The notes under the pieces were generated by a model. It had not been told where the DNA came from. It saw nothing but the letters and a program-made list of their open reading frames with translations, and made no database searches. The position numbers and the translations under genes are program-made. A stretch of 64,000 nt of DNA from Fallopia convolvulus (lineage: Eukaryota > Streptophyta > Magnoliopsida > Caryophyllales > Polygonaceae). Each line of letters starts with the position of its first letter. The stretch's first letter is position 1. Shown here piece after piece: positions 11,938-23,822 of this stretch. The stretch covers positions 38,014,795 to 38,078,794 of the forward strand of contig OZ024730.1 in assembly GCA_964016875.1 (NCBI GenBank), in the 5' to 3' direction.

Positions 11938-13659
11938 TATATGATAAATGTTGTATGACATTACCAATTTCACAACGATGGTTCCATATTTTCCTTGCAT
12001 GTCTTTGTCCCCGGAAGATGAATTATCAATGATCTCAATAGAATGCTTAACAAAATTAAAGCAAATTGCATAAAAATGCGAATGAGCTAGAATTGGGAAA
12101 AACACCTGCGATATACATATGAATAATTTAAATACTATAATGGAATAACATGCATTAACATAAGTGAATAATTAATAAAAATATTACCAGATATGCATCA
12201 TCGAGTGATGTGTGTGTGCATGCATCAACTACAAGATCCATACCATTTGTGAACAAATTGAATTTTTCATCATAAGACATCTTGGAACCTCCATTAACAA
12301 TTGAACACAACTGTGCAAAAATTTAAGAGCAATAATATAAAACATTACGTAATTGCTCATTTAAATTTTATAAACGGGAAGATTACTAATTAATAACGTA
12401 CCGTTACTGAAGGATTTACGAAGATACGTTTTGGGGATGATGGACTCCTTACACACTCACGTTGGTTAACATAGAGACACCATATATCAATAATGTTTAT
12501 TGACACAAGTATCCCTTCTTCAAGACTTTTGAAATCAGCCGCATCTAAAATACCACCTTTATGAGTGAATACAATCTCACTGCGCACAAATTTTTAGATA
12601 TTAGTTAGTTGATACAAAAAATGTATTGATAATATGCGTGAAGATACATACTCGTCATCCATATGATTCGTAACATAATTGTACAACAACTTCTGCTCTA
12701 CAGTTAGCTTGACCGTTGTACTCATTGCTCTAACAAGCCATGGGCTTTTTTGAGTATCTGAAACCTTGATGCTTCTTTTTGGTAAAGTTTTCAAATTTAT
12801 TTTAGGAGTCGCCAAAACTTCGTCTCCTTCGGCACGAACATTTCCCTGAATAATTTTGTACAACTTATAGAAATTATATGAATGTAACATATACGCATAT
12901 ATAAAATAAGAGCAACATACAAAAGGGGTGTCATACAAACAACGAGCTATTGAATATCATTGTTATCGATGATGAATAACTTAGCCAAAAATAAATATAT
13001 CCATCGAGTACGATCTTATACATATTACATATTAAAAGACCAACATATTGGTCAACTTACATGCATTATCAAAATTACATGCCTAGATTTATATCAAATC
13101 AGTATAGCATTGACAAAAATACTGACGATATGTTGTTGTTTTCCTAGTTAATGACATAACATATTTGTTAAAATCAACATACAATTTATATAACACGAGG
13201 ACGCTTGACACGTCCACTCCTCCTAACACTTACCACAGTCTTGGATATTTTCTTCTTAGTCTGAACATCAACAATTGCTTTCTTTTGCTTCAACCTTTGA
13301 CCTTGTTCTGCAGCTGCATCTACATCCCCCTTAGTCTCATTAAGAGGCACCATCAAACTAATATCATCTACAACAACCGACACAATCTTGGCTGGGTTCA
13401 TTTCCTGCACATAAAACATAATTAACTAAGAATACGTTGTTCAATATGAATAAAATTACACTGATCGTTGAATAATTGTCCACAACTTTAAAAATAACTA
13501 ATATTATTAAGCATTAACAATCTGTCATTAATAACTACAAAACTAAATGGGAATAATCTTGGTGATTATTTGGTTAAAAAAAATTACTGTGTAAAAATTA
13601 GAATAATAGTTCGGCTAATCATGAATAATGTTACCTTGTATGTGTGAATAATATATTGA

Positions 13660-14285
13660 GGGAAATTGATAATAACACATATTTATGAATAACTATGTAG
13701 CTATGTATGAATAACAATGCATTTCATTTATGAATAAAAATACTTATACTTTAGAATAACTGAAGTGTATGAATATACTTCATCACTTATGATAATATCT
13801 ATGAACTACTACTATATGAATTATTTACCAACAAAATATTTAAACAATATACCTCACTCACATTGGGGACGTCATTGTTTCCAACATTATTAGTCCCCTC
13901 AGTCACCAAACCCTGAAATTCAACAAATAAAGATAAAAAACTTATCTATGTAAAAATGATAATAATAGCTCACATAATAATGAATAATGTTGTCTACTAT
14001 GTGTGAATAATATATTGAAGAAAATTGATGAGAATACATGTTAATGAATAACTATGTAGCTTTTTATGAATAACAATGCAATTCATTTATGAATAAAAAC
14101 ACTTATACTTTAGAATAACTGAAATATAAGATTACACTTCATCACGTATGATAATAACTATGAACTATTACTACTATATGAATTATTTCCCAACAAAATA
14201 TTTAAACATTATACCTCACTCACAATGGTGGCGAAATTTTTTCCTCCATTATTAGTCCCCTCAAACACCAAATCCTGAAATTTAA
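13660..14285 (-). repeat. ~360-bp tandem duplication containing a 60-bp exon
   Basis: Sequence from about 13685-13925 recurs at 14044-14285 (ATGAATAACTATGTAGCT, AACAATGCA, TATGAATTATTT, AACAAAATATTTAAACA). Each unit holds one 60-bp exon of the protease gene, with residues GLVTEGTNNVGNNDVPNVSE and DLVFEGTNNGGKNFATIVSE. Both have AG and GT borders and keep the frame. Confidence 0.88.
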
Positions 14286-17200
14286 CAAATCAATATATAA
14301 AACTTAACTATAAACCTTACTGCCAATTTTGATATAATTGGTTAACAGTTTATGTATCTTATAAAAACTTTCACAGATATTATAATGATCAATGTATAAC
14401 TTAATATTAAATTTGGAAAGAGATGAACTATATAACCATAAGTCAAGAATCTTACTTGTTTGGCAGTAATGTTAACAACATTAAGATCTCCCAGTTCAAC
14501 AGGTTGCTGAAATATAATATTTTCCTGATCCAACTTAACAACACAATACATGAGTTACATATATATACACTATTTAATCCAGGTAAATTAGGAATAATAA
14601 TCTATTACCTCATCAGTAGTTCTGTTAATGCTAACATAATCATTCAATCCTAAACCGACATTGAGAGGGGTAAGATCTTGAGCAAAAGCATTTATGAATG
14701 TGTCATAGCCAGTTGACATGATGTCCTTCCTCTTTTTCATTGCTGCCTCAAATTCCTCCATCACTTTTACAAGTTCTTCATCAGTCCATAATGGATCTTG
14801 AGATTGTGTGACACACCTACCAACATTAGTTCCTAACTCATTGGAATCCTGGAAGCATATCACATCAACAAAAATACCAAGTACAATGAGTTACAGATTG
14901 GTTCTTGAGTCACTAAAAAACCTATTACACAAAATTATGCATGTTATGACATACCTGGTTGTTGACTGCAATATGATCCCCAAGAAATGACTTGGTTGTT
15001 TGGACGAGTGACTTGTACACATTATCAGACTTGCATTCTTATGGAACTGAGCTGGTAGCGTCCGCAATCAATACTATGATTTTGGCCAAGTCTCTCAAAT
15101 GATTTCCAAGTGTGGTAGTGTAATCCTTTGAAAGTAAATTAACCATACATCAAATATGTAATATTTCAAATTAATGTACAGTTATTACCCTAATGAAAAA
15201 TACCTGACTGGTTTTCATTTGTTGATAATCTCCAACCAGAGTGTCAGCTTTTGTGTATTTACCCTACAACCAATATTTACCCTACAACCAATAATAAAAC
15301 AACTTTAATTTATCACACAACCACTTGAATAATTCAGTATGTCAAAAAGAATAATGATATTGAATGTATATGATAAAGTTCATTCATTCATGCTACCTGA
15401 TTACTAGTAAGTTTTGCTCCATCTCCTCTCATTGGTGCCTCTGAATTGGATTTCTCCTTCACAACATCGACAAGTAATATTTTGGGACTGAGGTCAACCA
15501 AACCCTTCCCAAAACCACCTCTTTTAATTTCAAATGACTCTCGAGCAGAAACAAGTTCATCATTCCATCCCCTGAAAACTGGCAACACCCTTGGAACATC
15601 ACGATGACGGTAATTCACAACGCGGTCCACATACAAAAGCTGGAACACATCCTGTGTGCAAATATGTGTATATATTAAATAAACATAACTGAAATAAATC
15701 AAAAAAATTTAACATAATTAATCACTTACTGTTAGGAAAGTAAGAGGTCCAATGAATTGGGAATTAGGATTCAAGCTCCATTTTTCCTTGGCATTGTTCA
15801 AAGTCCTTAGAAATAAGGCACACCAATTGTACTTTCCTATCATCTTCAGTTGGCGATCAGTCATCACCAAATTTTGATTGCAAACACCACTTTGTGTCGG
15901 TTCAATGATGCAAGAGAAGAATAGCACGATGAAATCCCTTATAAACATATTGACATCCATTGTATACAACAAACCCTATTGAACATCACTGTTCCTTATG
16001 TGAAAATCATTCTTGTCCTTATACTTGTCAAGGTTTAGATGTTCTCTCCACTTAGCTACAACTTCCTTGTTGTCATGTGGCTTAGCAGACTCAAGAAAGA
16101 CTGAACCATGTGGAACCCCAAAACATAACTCCACATCCTCTTCTGTCACATCAATAGTTTGGCCATAAGCCAAAACTAGGATGCCCCTCCTTGCATCATA
16201 GTTATTGACCAACCAATGCGCAAGTTTCCTGCAATTGATGTAAAATGTATTAATTTTATAATATTTATATTAACACAAGAATGATAATATTTGTACTTAT
16301 CTATAAGCCACATGCACACGAGGAAGTTATACTTATCTAGAAATTTTTTTAGTAAATAATGCATTTTACATATATATTGATATTAATAAATAATTTGACT
16401 TGAATTCTTGAATAATCTCATATTGTACATCTGATTTCATATTATTCTAACTTACATATGGCGTTATTCAACATTCAACTCAAAATTATTCAAAATATTT
16501 ATCAACAACATCTTGATAATAACTAGCTAACTAGCATAATTTAGTGACTAATTATTAACATGTTAGATCATATTATGTATGTGATCATTGTTATTAATGT
16601 ATATTAAAACAGTTATTCAACATTATGATAATTGTTATTCATCAATTAAGACATTACATAATTGACATTTTTCATACCTATGTGAGGAGTTATTCAACCT
16701 GCATTTAATATTTATTCTATAACTGATTTCATATTATTCAAACTTTCAAATTTCGTTATTCAACATACAACTCAATATTATTCAAAATATTTATCAACAA
16801 CATCTTGATAATAACTATCTAACTAGCATCTTGTATGTCATAATTGTTATTCATGCATATGAAAACAGTTATTCAACAGTATAATAATTGTTATTCATCA
16901 ATTAAAAAATGACATAACTGATATTTTTCATAACTATGTGAGGAGTTATTCAACCTGCATTTTATATTTCACAACAAAATACATATCCAGTTCACAAAGA
17001 ACCAGTAACTTGGGATGTCTATTACATACCTTGGGATGTCTATTGGTGGAATATCCAGTAACTTCCCAAAACCAATATCCTTAATTGCCTGGAATTTGAA
17101 ATCATCCTTTATTTCCTTCAATGCATCAACAAACAATGCAGGTTGACCTCTGTGTTTAATGCTCGGGTGTTTCACCCTCTTCTTGCTAAAACCCATATCA

Positions 17201-17877
17201 ACTACTTCCTCATTCTCATTTGCAGCTTCCTTCTTCTTTCCTTTCTTTGTTAGCATCACATCCTTTTTCTTGACTTTCTGTTTCTTCATCAAAAATCTCT
17301 TACTTATTGGAGTATCTTCAAATTCATCTTCACTTGTTTGAATTGATTTACCTTTAAATATTCATAAAACAATCAAATAAGTAAAAATTCAATAAAATTT
17401 ATACATACTCCAAAACTCAAATCTAATGTTAAATTACCCTTGTTTTTTGCAACACATTTATTAATCTTAGCTGTTTTTTCCTTAATTGGGGCTGCATCAT
17501 CCTCGTTAAAGCCAATATCATCAGTTCCAGCATTGCTTTATGCATTTATCTGAATCACATCAGCATCTTCATCCTCAATTTGCACTCTATGCTTTGACCT
17601 TTTGACGGAAGTCCCGGCTTCTAAAGCTTCATTCTCACCATCTATGTTATATGCCAACAGATCATTAATATTCTTGAATAACCTATCCCAAATAATTGAA
17701 TAATTTAAAATACAATATACCTTTTTCAAGAGAACGCTTGTTCTTGCTTCTTGATTTAGGAGATAAACTCTTCATGTTCCTCATATCTAGTGAAATTCAA
17801 CTTCATATCATAAACTAACATAATATAAACATTCAACTCCATTCACACATGCATAATCAGACTATGGACAAAACAAA

Positions 17878-18528
17878 TTATTTCTGACCAATTTATCAAT
17901 ACCACGCATATCAAATTTGTAGACAAAACCCTAAACCCCAAACCGACATCGATAAAACAAAACCCTAGACCCAAACCGACATCGATAAAACCCCAAATCG
18001 ATAAACTTAATAATCTGAAAAATCTGTCAACTTACTCACAATTTTATGTTAAAATCGTTAATCCCATACACCATCAACAAATCACTATGTTTGCACGATT
18101 TTGAAAATGCAAATCGGCCAGATGATTGATAATCTTCAAACAAAGCAAAAACATTGAGTTATAAATCAATTAGCGGATAAATTCTTCAAGAACTTGAATC
18201 CAATTTATTTCTGACCAATTTATCAATACCACGCATATCAAATTTGTAGACAAAACCCTAAACCCCAAACCGACATCGATAAAACAAAATCCTAGACCCA
18301 AACCGACATCGATAAAACCCCAAACCGATAAACTTAATAATCTGAAAAATCTGTCAACTTACTCACAATTTTATGTTAAAATCGTTAATCCCATACACCA
18401 TCAACAAATCACTATGTTTGCACGATTTTGAAAATGCAAATCGGCCAGATGATTGATAATCTTCAAACAAAGCAAAAACATTGAGTTATAAATCAATTAG
18501 CGGATAAATTCTTCAAGAACTTGAATCG
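17878..18528 (-). repeat. ~325-bp duplication in the protease gene promoter/5' region
   Basis: The stretch 17881-18200 is repeated at 18208-18527 with only a few differences (offset 327), from TTTCTGACCAATTTATC to CTTCAAGAACTTGAATC. It lies just upstream of the ATG at 17775. Each unit holds telo-box-like AAACCCTA motifs (near 17932, 17962, 18255), which in plants are promoter elements of growth-related genes. Confidence 0.88.
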
Positions 18529-18879
18529 TTGTTCCTGTTGTAGATGGAATGGAGCAAATTGACGGTTCGATTAAACGAGAGAGAGAGATAGCAATGGATT
18601 AGACGGTTTGAGTAGACGATAGAGAGAGAAAAGGAAATTAGCAGAATCGTTTCTTGGAATACGAAAAATCATTATTGAAAGATATGGAAAGAGAGAAAAT
18701 ATTGGGCGGGCTTGTGATATAATCTGGTGCATCTCGCGTATCCACCTTAATTTGTACATTTTATTCTTAAATATAATCCGTCCATTATTTTAACATCAAC
18801 GTATATTAACTCTTCCCCCGTTTCTCACTAATACCTTGTTCCTCACGAGCGCTATTTTATATATATATATATATATACG

Positions 18880-19452
18880 AGGCTGATTTTGTTTAGATTT
18901 CACATGTGGGATAAAGTTTATTCTCAACATGCCCTTATTTTGGGTGAATTAACACGTTAACACGTTATTCGTTAAATTGAGGGAACCTTAGTCACACACC
19001 AAATTACACACGTAAACACATTAAGATAATACACGAATAATGCGATATAAAGGAAAACAAACTGTAATTAGAAATGAACAATGCAGTGTTCTTTGCTATG
19101 TATGATTACAACACGATGCGGGAGTACAATAGATTATGTAATCCGTTGAACGTAGATCGATCAAACAGTTTATTAATGGACATAATTGAGATTTGGAGGA
19201 TAATAATGGTAGCCTTTTGCTTTCGATCTTGTGTGTCTTCTCCCCTCCGAATTCCTCTTTTTATATCCTTTACCAATCTAGCCATTTAGCCTATTAACCA
19301 TCTTTCGAAAATCTCGCCCTCTCCATTAATGCCCCCTCAATGTCTCTATCCACCTCTCTTGTATTTGAATGAAAGTCGTTACGTCCGCATTTTCTTATTT
19401 CTGAAGCTAGGCCCAACTTAAGAATTCAACCTCAAAATCTGAAGCCCAACAA
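18880..19452 (-). repeat. LTR of second Tat/Retand-like element (minus)
   Basis: On the minus strand the purine tract GAGGAGGTAT precedes TGTTGGGCTTC (about 19450), the same PPT/LTR junction as at 3.25 kb. A TATA-like GGATATAAAAAGAGG lies near 19265 on the minus strand. The far end abuts the (TA)n at 18877 and is not clear. Confidence 0.65.
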
Positions 19453-20702
19453 TACCTCCTCAAGCCCACTAAAATTTCCCTCCAAAAGATTTCCAAACAG
19501 GTTTGAAATTCGTCTTGGAACTCGCCAAGTGCAACTGTCCCATCAATCACTCCCTTCTATTTATGACGCTTCTGAGCGGAGACGTTTCACTCCCTTGATC
19601 TCGAATCTTCTTCTCTCATATACAATTTTCCCCTTTTTGATCTCTTCCTCTTTCTTTTCTTCTTTGGTGTTTATCTTCCTTTGTCGTCGAAGAGTGAATC
19701 TAATCCATCTTCTGGTTCGATTCTTCGATGCTATGAGCCTGATGATCCTCATGCCTTCATTCCAATCCGAATTCTAGCTCCCTTCTCCTTAACACAAAAT
19801 CAGCAGTTCTATTGACCCAACATCTATCACCCTGTCCGTAGGTTTCCCTTCTTCATCTGTTATTTACACGCCTAAGCGAGGCGAATTGATCGATTCCTAC
19901 TGCGAAGACTGGGTATGCTTTTATGAATACCTTTTCCATGATGGTCCCCGTTTCCCCTTGTCTTCTCTAGTAGTTGATTTCCATAAACCCTATATTTATC
20001 CCATCGTTAGTTACTTCCTCAACTCTGGAGAATCCTCCTAGTCGACAACTTCCTTTGCTCGGCTCATGGGATCCAGATTTGCACAAAAGACCTCTTTAAT
20101 ATCGATTTTTCGAAGGGTGGTGCGGGTCACTATACCCTTAAATCTCGTAGAGGCATATTTGATTTGTTTTTGGATGTGTCAAAAAATGACCACGGGTGGG
20201 CAAGCAAGTTTTTCTTTGTAAAGTTGTTGTCTTTAAGCTTTGATTGTGATTTTCTTAAACCTTATTGGCAAACTTCAGGTAACGTGTTGTCTATAATTGA
20301 ATTTCAACGACTGTCCAGATTATTAATGTGTTGATCATTTTTATGTTTTGTACAATGGATGTCAGAGTTGTACAGTGGATATCAGCGTTGCAACTCTGAC
20401 CCCTCTAGACACTTCTTCACAATCCATCACATGCCTTCAAGCCCTTCCTTCAAGAGAAAGATCCTACCTTGAAATTTTCGAGCTGCACGCTGATTCTCTA
20501 GAATACTCTAATATGTCTAGTGAGTGGCTAACCATTTGTTGGTTCTTTTCTCCATCTTTTCACTTTTTTGTTCTTCACACATTTCTTGAATATCGGCAGG
20601 TTCTAGGACAACGAGATCTAGTGTCGTCCCTATGTTAACTCTAGAACATGTTAAGGCTAAGAAAAAAGAGGAAAACCGACACCCTTCCATAATGAAAACT
20701 TC

Positions 20703-22009
20703 TGATGTCCGCCTTTTAGTCGTGTTTTTATGTGTTTGAGTCCTTTTCTTTGGTTTTGTGTTTTGTTAGGATTCGTTTCTGTAGGTTTTCATATTTTTTT
20801 AAGATACGAAGTTTACATAAGCTTTGGTGGTGTTTTTGTAGGTTTTAGAAGCTATTTGGAGCGTTTTTTAAGAGAAGAGGAAAGCCGAGGAAAAGCACTT
20901 AAGGAGTGAAGACGGAATAATGCAAGGAATAGAGAAAAAGAATCAAGTTCAAGCCAAGTATGAACTATAGATCGAGCATCGTTACTGACCCTTACGATGA
21001 AGAATCGAGCCAAAAGCAAGGTGTAACGACCCCCTACCAAAGTATGTTCTCAGTTACGAGCCTGTTAACGAAGCAGTGGAGGTCGGTACCGAGGTGCCTA
21101 GGGTCGATACCGATGTATACAGGGAGGGCAAAGTTGGAGGAAATTTCGAAGAAAGCCTACCGACCCATATGGGCTCGGTACCAAGGCACTCCGTGTCGGT
21201 AGGAGTTACGCTGAGTCGACGCTTTTAATTAATCATATTTTTATCCCTTTTAGATAGTTTCCTTAGGAGATTTATCTTTATAAGATTTATTTCAATAGGA
21301 GTAGGAGTAGCTTTTAACATAAATATTCTTGTCTTAGCTTTGTTTTTAGTACCACATTTTTTAGCATTCAAGTTAGAGAGAAGAGACGAGTTTGGTTGGA
21401 AGAACAATTGTTTTGGATTTGATTGTGAGTTTTATTTTAATTGAATTTAATTGTTTTTCATGATGACTTGTGAGTAGTTCTCATCTTACTAAGGATGGGG
21501 TTAACCCAACAATGGTTATGTGTACTTGCCTTTGATCATGATTTAATTGTTTCTATCCATAAATCTCATCTCTTGTTCCTAAATCCTTGAAACAAAACTG
21601 GAAAAGGATCTTCACGTTCTTAGTTTGAATCAAAAGAGACAAACTATGAATTAGAATTGTTGATTAGGGTTTTGAAACGAAAGTTGAATAAATCCTAGTT
21701 AAGGTTTGAGAAGAGATAGTAAAGTTTATTAATTTAACGAAATTTAATTGATTTACTTGCATGGTTGCCAAAAGTTGACAAATTTATGTGATAAAAGCAT
21801 GATCTTTGTGTTTCATTGGCATTGGCATACATGATTGTCATTGTGGTGATACGTAGACCTTAGAATTCCTTCTCATATTGATAAAAATCCAAACATTTGC
21901 TATTACTTGCGCCCTAAGTAAAGCGAAACTTGATACTGACTCTCTCCCGCGTGGACGAACTTGACTCTGCTATACTCATTTATTTGTTTGTCAAGAAACC
22001 CTTACAACA
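20703..22009 (+). mobile_element. Athila-type solo LTR, 1307 bp, TSD acttc
   Basis: It starts TGATGTCCGCCTTTTAG and ends AAACCCTTACAACA, with the exact 5-bp duplication ACTTC at 20698-20702 and 22010-22014. The ends match the Athila LTRs at 32-43 kb (TGATGTTCGCATTTTTAG ... GAAACCCTCTCAACA on their strand), so the family is shared. It interrupts exon 3 of the Retand antisense ORF. Internal palindromic words (TCGGTACCGA and variants) cluster at 21053-21203. Confidence 0.9.
21053..21203. repeat. Palindromic word cluster, TCGGTACCGA type
   Basis: Words in order: GAGCCTGTTAACGAAG, GGTCGGTACCGAGG (21081-21094), GGGTCGATACCGATG, CTACCGACCC, GGCTCGGTACCAAGG, GTGTCGGTAGG. They are self-complementary or near so, with spacers of about 6-40 bp. 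The same layout with other words occurs in the other Athila-type LTRs. Confidence 0.8.
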
Positions 22010-22680
22010 ACTTCTATGACCATTTCTCGTCCTCCTAAGTCGTCATCCATCCCTTGAAAAGGGAATACTTCATCTAAGCATGGATCAACCCCTAGCCTAG
22101 CGTTGGACCAATTGGTAGAGAAGTGTCTCGAAGCAATATATCCACTTCGTGTGGTACAATGGGACCTCGTGAGAGAGTTGACCAATTGTCCATGGTAGTG
22201 ATTTTTGGGGAAGCAATGGCAACCTAATGGCAGATATTTCTCGTGTTTCACATCTTTACTTCTTTGTTGGCCTATCGTGTTTCTGCGATTTAAGGTGTTG
22301 ACACCTTTGGATTCAGAGCCTTCAGGTCACTCTTGGGGCCTACAAACTTTTCAAGGACATGCAATTGTAGTTATCTCGCATACCCATCTGATTCCCTCAA
22401 CAAAGTCGTCGCGGTGATAGATGCTGAAGAGGTGCTCCCCGAGGTCAAGGCGGACAAGAGGAAAAGGATGCCAATGTTGTGTCGGATGAATGATGTAATT
22501 TGTCTATTTTCCGAACAATCTTTTGTGTCGCCTAGGTATTTGTACGCTTTTGGTACGAAGGTATGTTTATGGCCTTTATTTGTAGATTACGGACAATTTC
22601 AGATTTCTAGTTTTTCGGGCCACCAGATTTTATCACTCTGGCCCGATCCTTTCGACATGACGTCATGGGGCTGCTGGTGA

Positions 22681-23000
22681 CATGATATGTGACATTTTTC
22701 TATGGTGAATATTGTTGTTTAAAAAAACTCTTTATTAATGCAGTCACACTAATCCATGATATCGATCACTTAATGTCGTCATTTAGAGACGAATGCCTAT
22801 GTAAGCACCGTCGTTTTCCCCGACCACTACATGATTTGGTTGATGGATAATCCTGGAATTCCACGAAAAGTTCCATTATGTCAATTACTCTTGTAAGCAT
22901 CTAGCTATATTCACAGGAGTAATAAATAGTGTTGAGATAGTAGTTAACCTATAAGGTTTAGGTTGGCGACTATTGTTTTCAATTGATCATTAGTTTTAAT
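22681..23000. other. Unassigned sequence
   Basis: I see no gene or clear repeat between the Retand remnant and the Stowaway-like MITE. Confidence 0.4.
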
Positions 23001-23001
23001 A

Positions 23002-23243
23002 CTCCCTCCGTTCTATTCTACTTGTCCATAAAGCCTTAAACTTTTTTTCAGTTCTGTTTATCCTTGAAGATATATTTGTACAAGATTTTTCATTTGTACC
23101 CTTGTTTATAATTAATACACTTGGAAAAAGTCTCTTAAAAAAAGAGAAAGGTATAATTAATAAGGGTAATTTGGTAAGATTATATCATGCCTTAATATAT
23201 GTGTATTAGGTCTTTATAGACAAGTAGAATAGAACGGAGGGAG
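23002..23243. mobile_element. Stowaway-like MITE, 242 bp, TA TSD
   Basis: Inverted ends CTCCCTCCGTTCTATTCTAC and GTAGAATAGAACGGAGGGAG are flanked by TA at 23000-23001 and 23244-23245. This is the classic plant Stowaway/Tc1-mariner MITE signature. There is no coding capacity. Confidence 0.95.
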
Positions 23244-23245
23244 TA

Positions 23246-23820
23246 CTCTGTATTATTAATGTGTTGAAGTTTATTCCTACCAAAAAATATGTGTTGAAAT
23301 ATTTGTGTATTTTTTTTATCAGCCCTGACTTATGATGGTATCATATTCTGGCGTGGATCTAAATCCGGGTTCATTTATAAGATCTAGAGTATGATTTGAT
23401 CTAATTCGATCATTTGCCTTGTCGTTCGATCTTAAGGTATAAAATTCATTGTTAATTGACTCATCTAACTTAAGTATATTATTAAAGCAGGCCTAGTTTA
23501 TTTAGGGTTCAACTCCTAATTTATTAGGCTTGTGAGCTTGCCAATTTTAAGGATATAGGTTAATTTTTTTTAGAATTAGGTTAAAAATATTAATTTTAGA
23601 AACTAACCCCCCTCCCCAAAAAAAAAACTATAAAAAAATAACTCTAAATAAATTAACTCAAACAAAATATTTTCACCTTTATTAGTCTATAACCTTGTTA
23701 GAAATATGGTATATATATTTTTTATTTGAGTTAAAAATAAATCAAATAATCATGTTGTAGGAAAATGCATAGGGGATATCTTCGTTTGAATTTTTTGAGG
23801 CGATTAAACTAAAAAAAAAT
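23246..23820. other. AT-rich unassigned stretch
   Basis: Low-complexity AT-rich DNA. I see nothing that can be named. Confidence 0.4.
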
Positions 23821-23822
23821 TG

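Larger units (their letters stand above)
11014..17775 (-). pseudogene. Ulp1/C48-type SUMO protease-like gene of the MULE, ~17 exons
   Basis: The start is MKSLSPKSRSKNKRS at 17775. My exons are about 17775-17721, 17641-17438, 17351-17030, 16228-15730, 15651-15397, 15263-15204, 15125-14955, 14848-14609, 14533-14456, 14274-14215, 13912-13853, 13404-13190, 12845-12648, 12587-12406, 12310-12187, 12106-11965 and 11367-11014, roughly 1,070 residues. The first half has a transposon-type domain (LAHWLVNNYDARRG, EDVELCFGVPHG). The middle is basic and NLS-like (RRSGRVKRPRV). The C-terminal C48 protease keeps the triad: His in HSHFYAICFNF, Asp in IEIIDN, Cys in NIVDCGIYVMRHMETY. Such enzymes cleave SUMO or related conjugates in the nucleus. 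In-frame stops at 17538-17540, 15976-15978 and 15039-15041 disable it, and a hAT element lies in its last intron. The family is clear; the substrate is unknown. Confidence 0.82.
5776..18877. mobile_element. 13-kb MULE-type transposon with FAR1 transposase and Ulp1-like protease
   Basis: Diverged inverted ends of about 80 bp bound the element. The left end has AGGAGAAACGG, AAGAAACGGGGGGAAC and ACTCGTTAGAT. The right end read inversely has GAGGAACAAGG, GAGAAACGGGGGAAG and ACGTTGAT. Both ends sit in (TA)n tracts (5776-5788 and 18859-18877), so a TSD cannot be told from the microsatellite. Inside are two convergent spliced genes: a FAR1/MULE transposase with SWIM finger (+) and a C48/Ulp1-like protease (-). 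Mutator-like elements carrying Ulp1 domains are known (Arabidopsis Kaonashi, melon CUMULE). Both genes hold nonsense codons, so this copy is inactive. Boundaries are inferred from end similarity. Confidence 0.7.
19480..22680 (+). pseudogene. Second copy of the Tat/Retand antisense ORF, split by a solo LTR
   Basis: Conserved blocks match the copy at 1.3-3.05 kb: CEDWVCFYEYLF near 19900, GHYTLKSRRGIF and DHGWASKFFFVKL (about 20130-20225), then RSYLEIFELHAD (about 20460) and RTTRSSVVPM (about 20605). After the LTR insertion, VEKCLEAIYPL and GKQWQPNG (about 22115-22230) continue exon 3. Splice donors after QTSG (20278/20279) and NMS (20519/20520) and an acceptor at 20599 correspond to those of the other copy. 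Stops and frameshifts are present, for example near 20040, and the donor after QWQ is lost. The matching integrase was not found. The element runs on the minus strand and this ORF on the plus, again antisense. Confidence 0.7.

Noticed and set aside
17930..18320. Interstitial telomere array
   Set aside because: Only isolated AAACCCTA-type motifs, not tandem; better seen as telo-boxes.
5776..18877. Helitron
   Set aside because: Both ends are inverted copies, and a MULE transposase with DDE and SWIM is inside; no Rep/helicase motifs.
21053..21203. CRISPR-like or phage attachment repeats
   Set aside because: Words are palindromic, irregularly spaced and inside a retrotransposon LTR in plant DNA.
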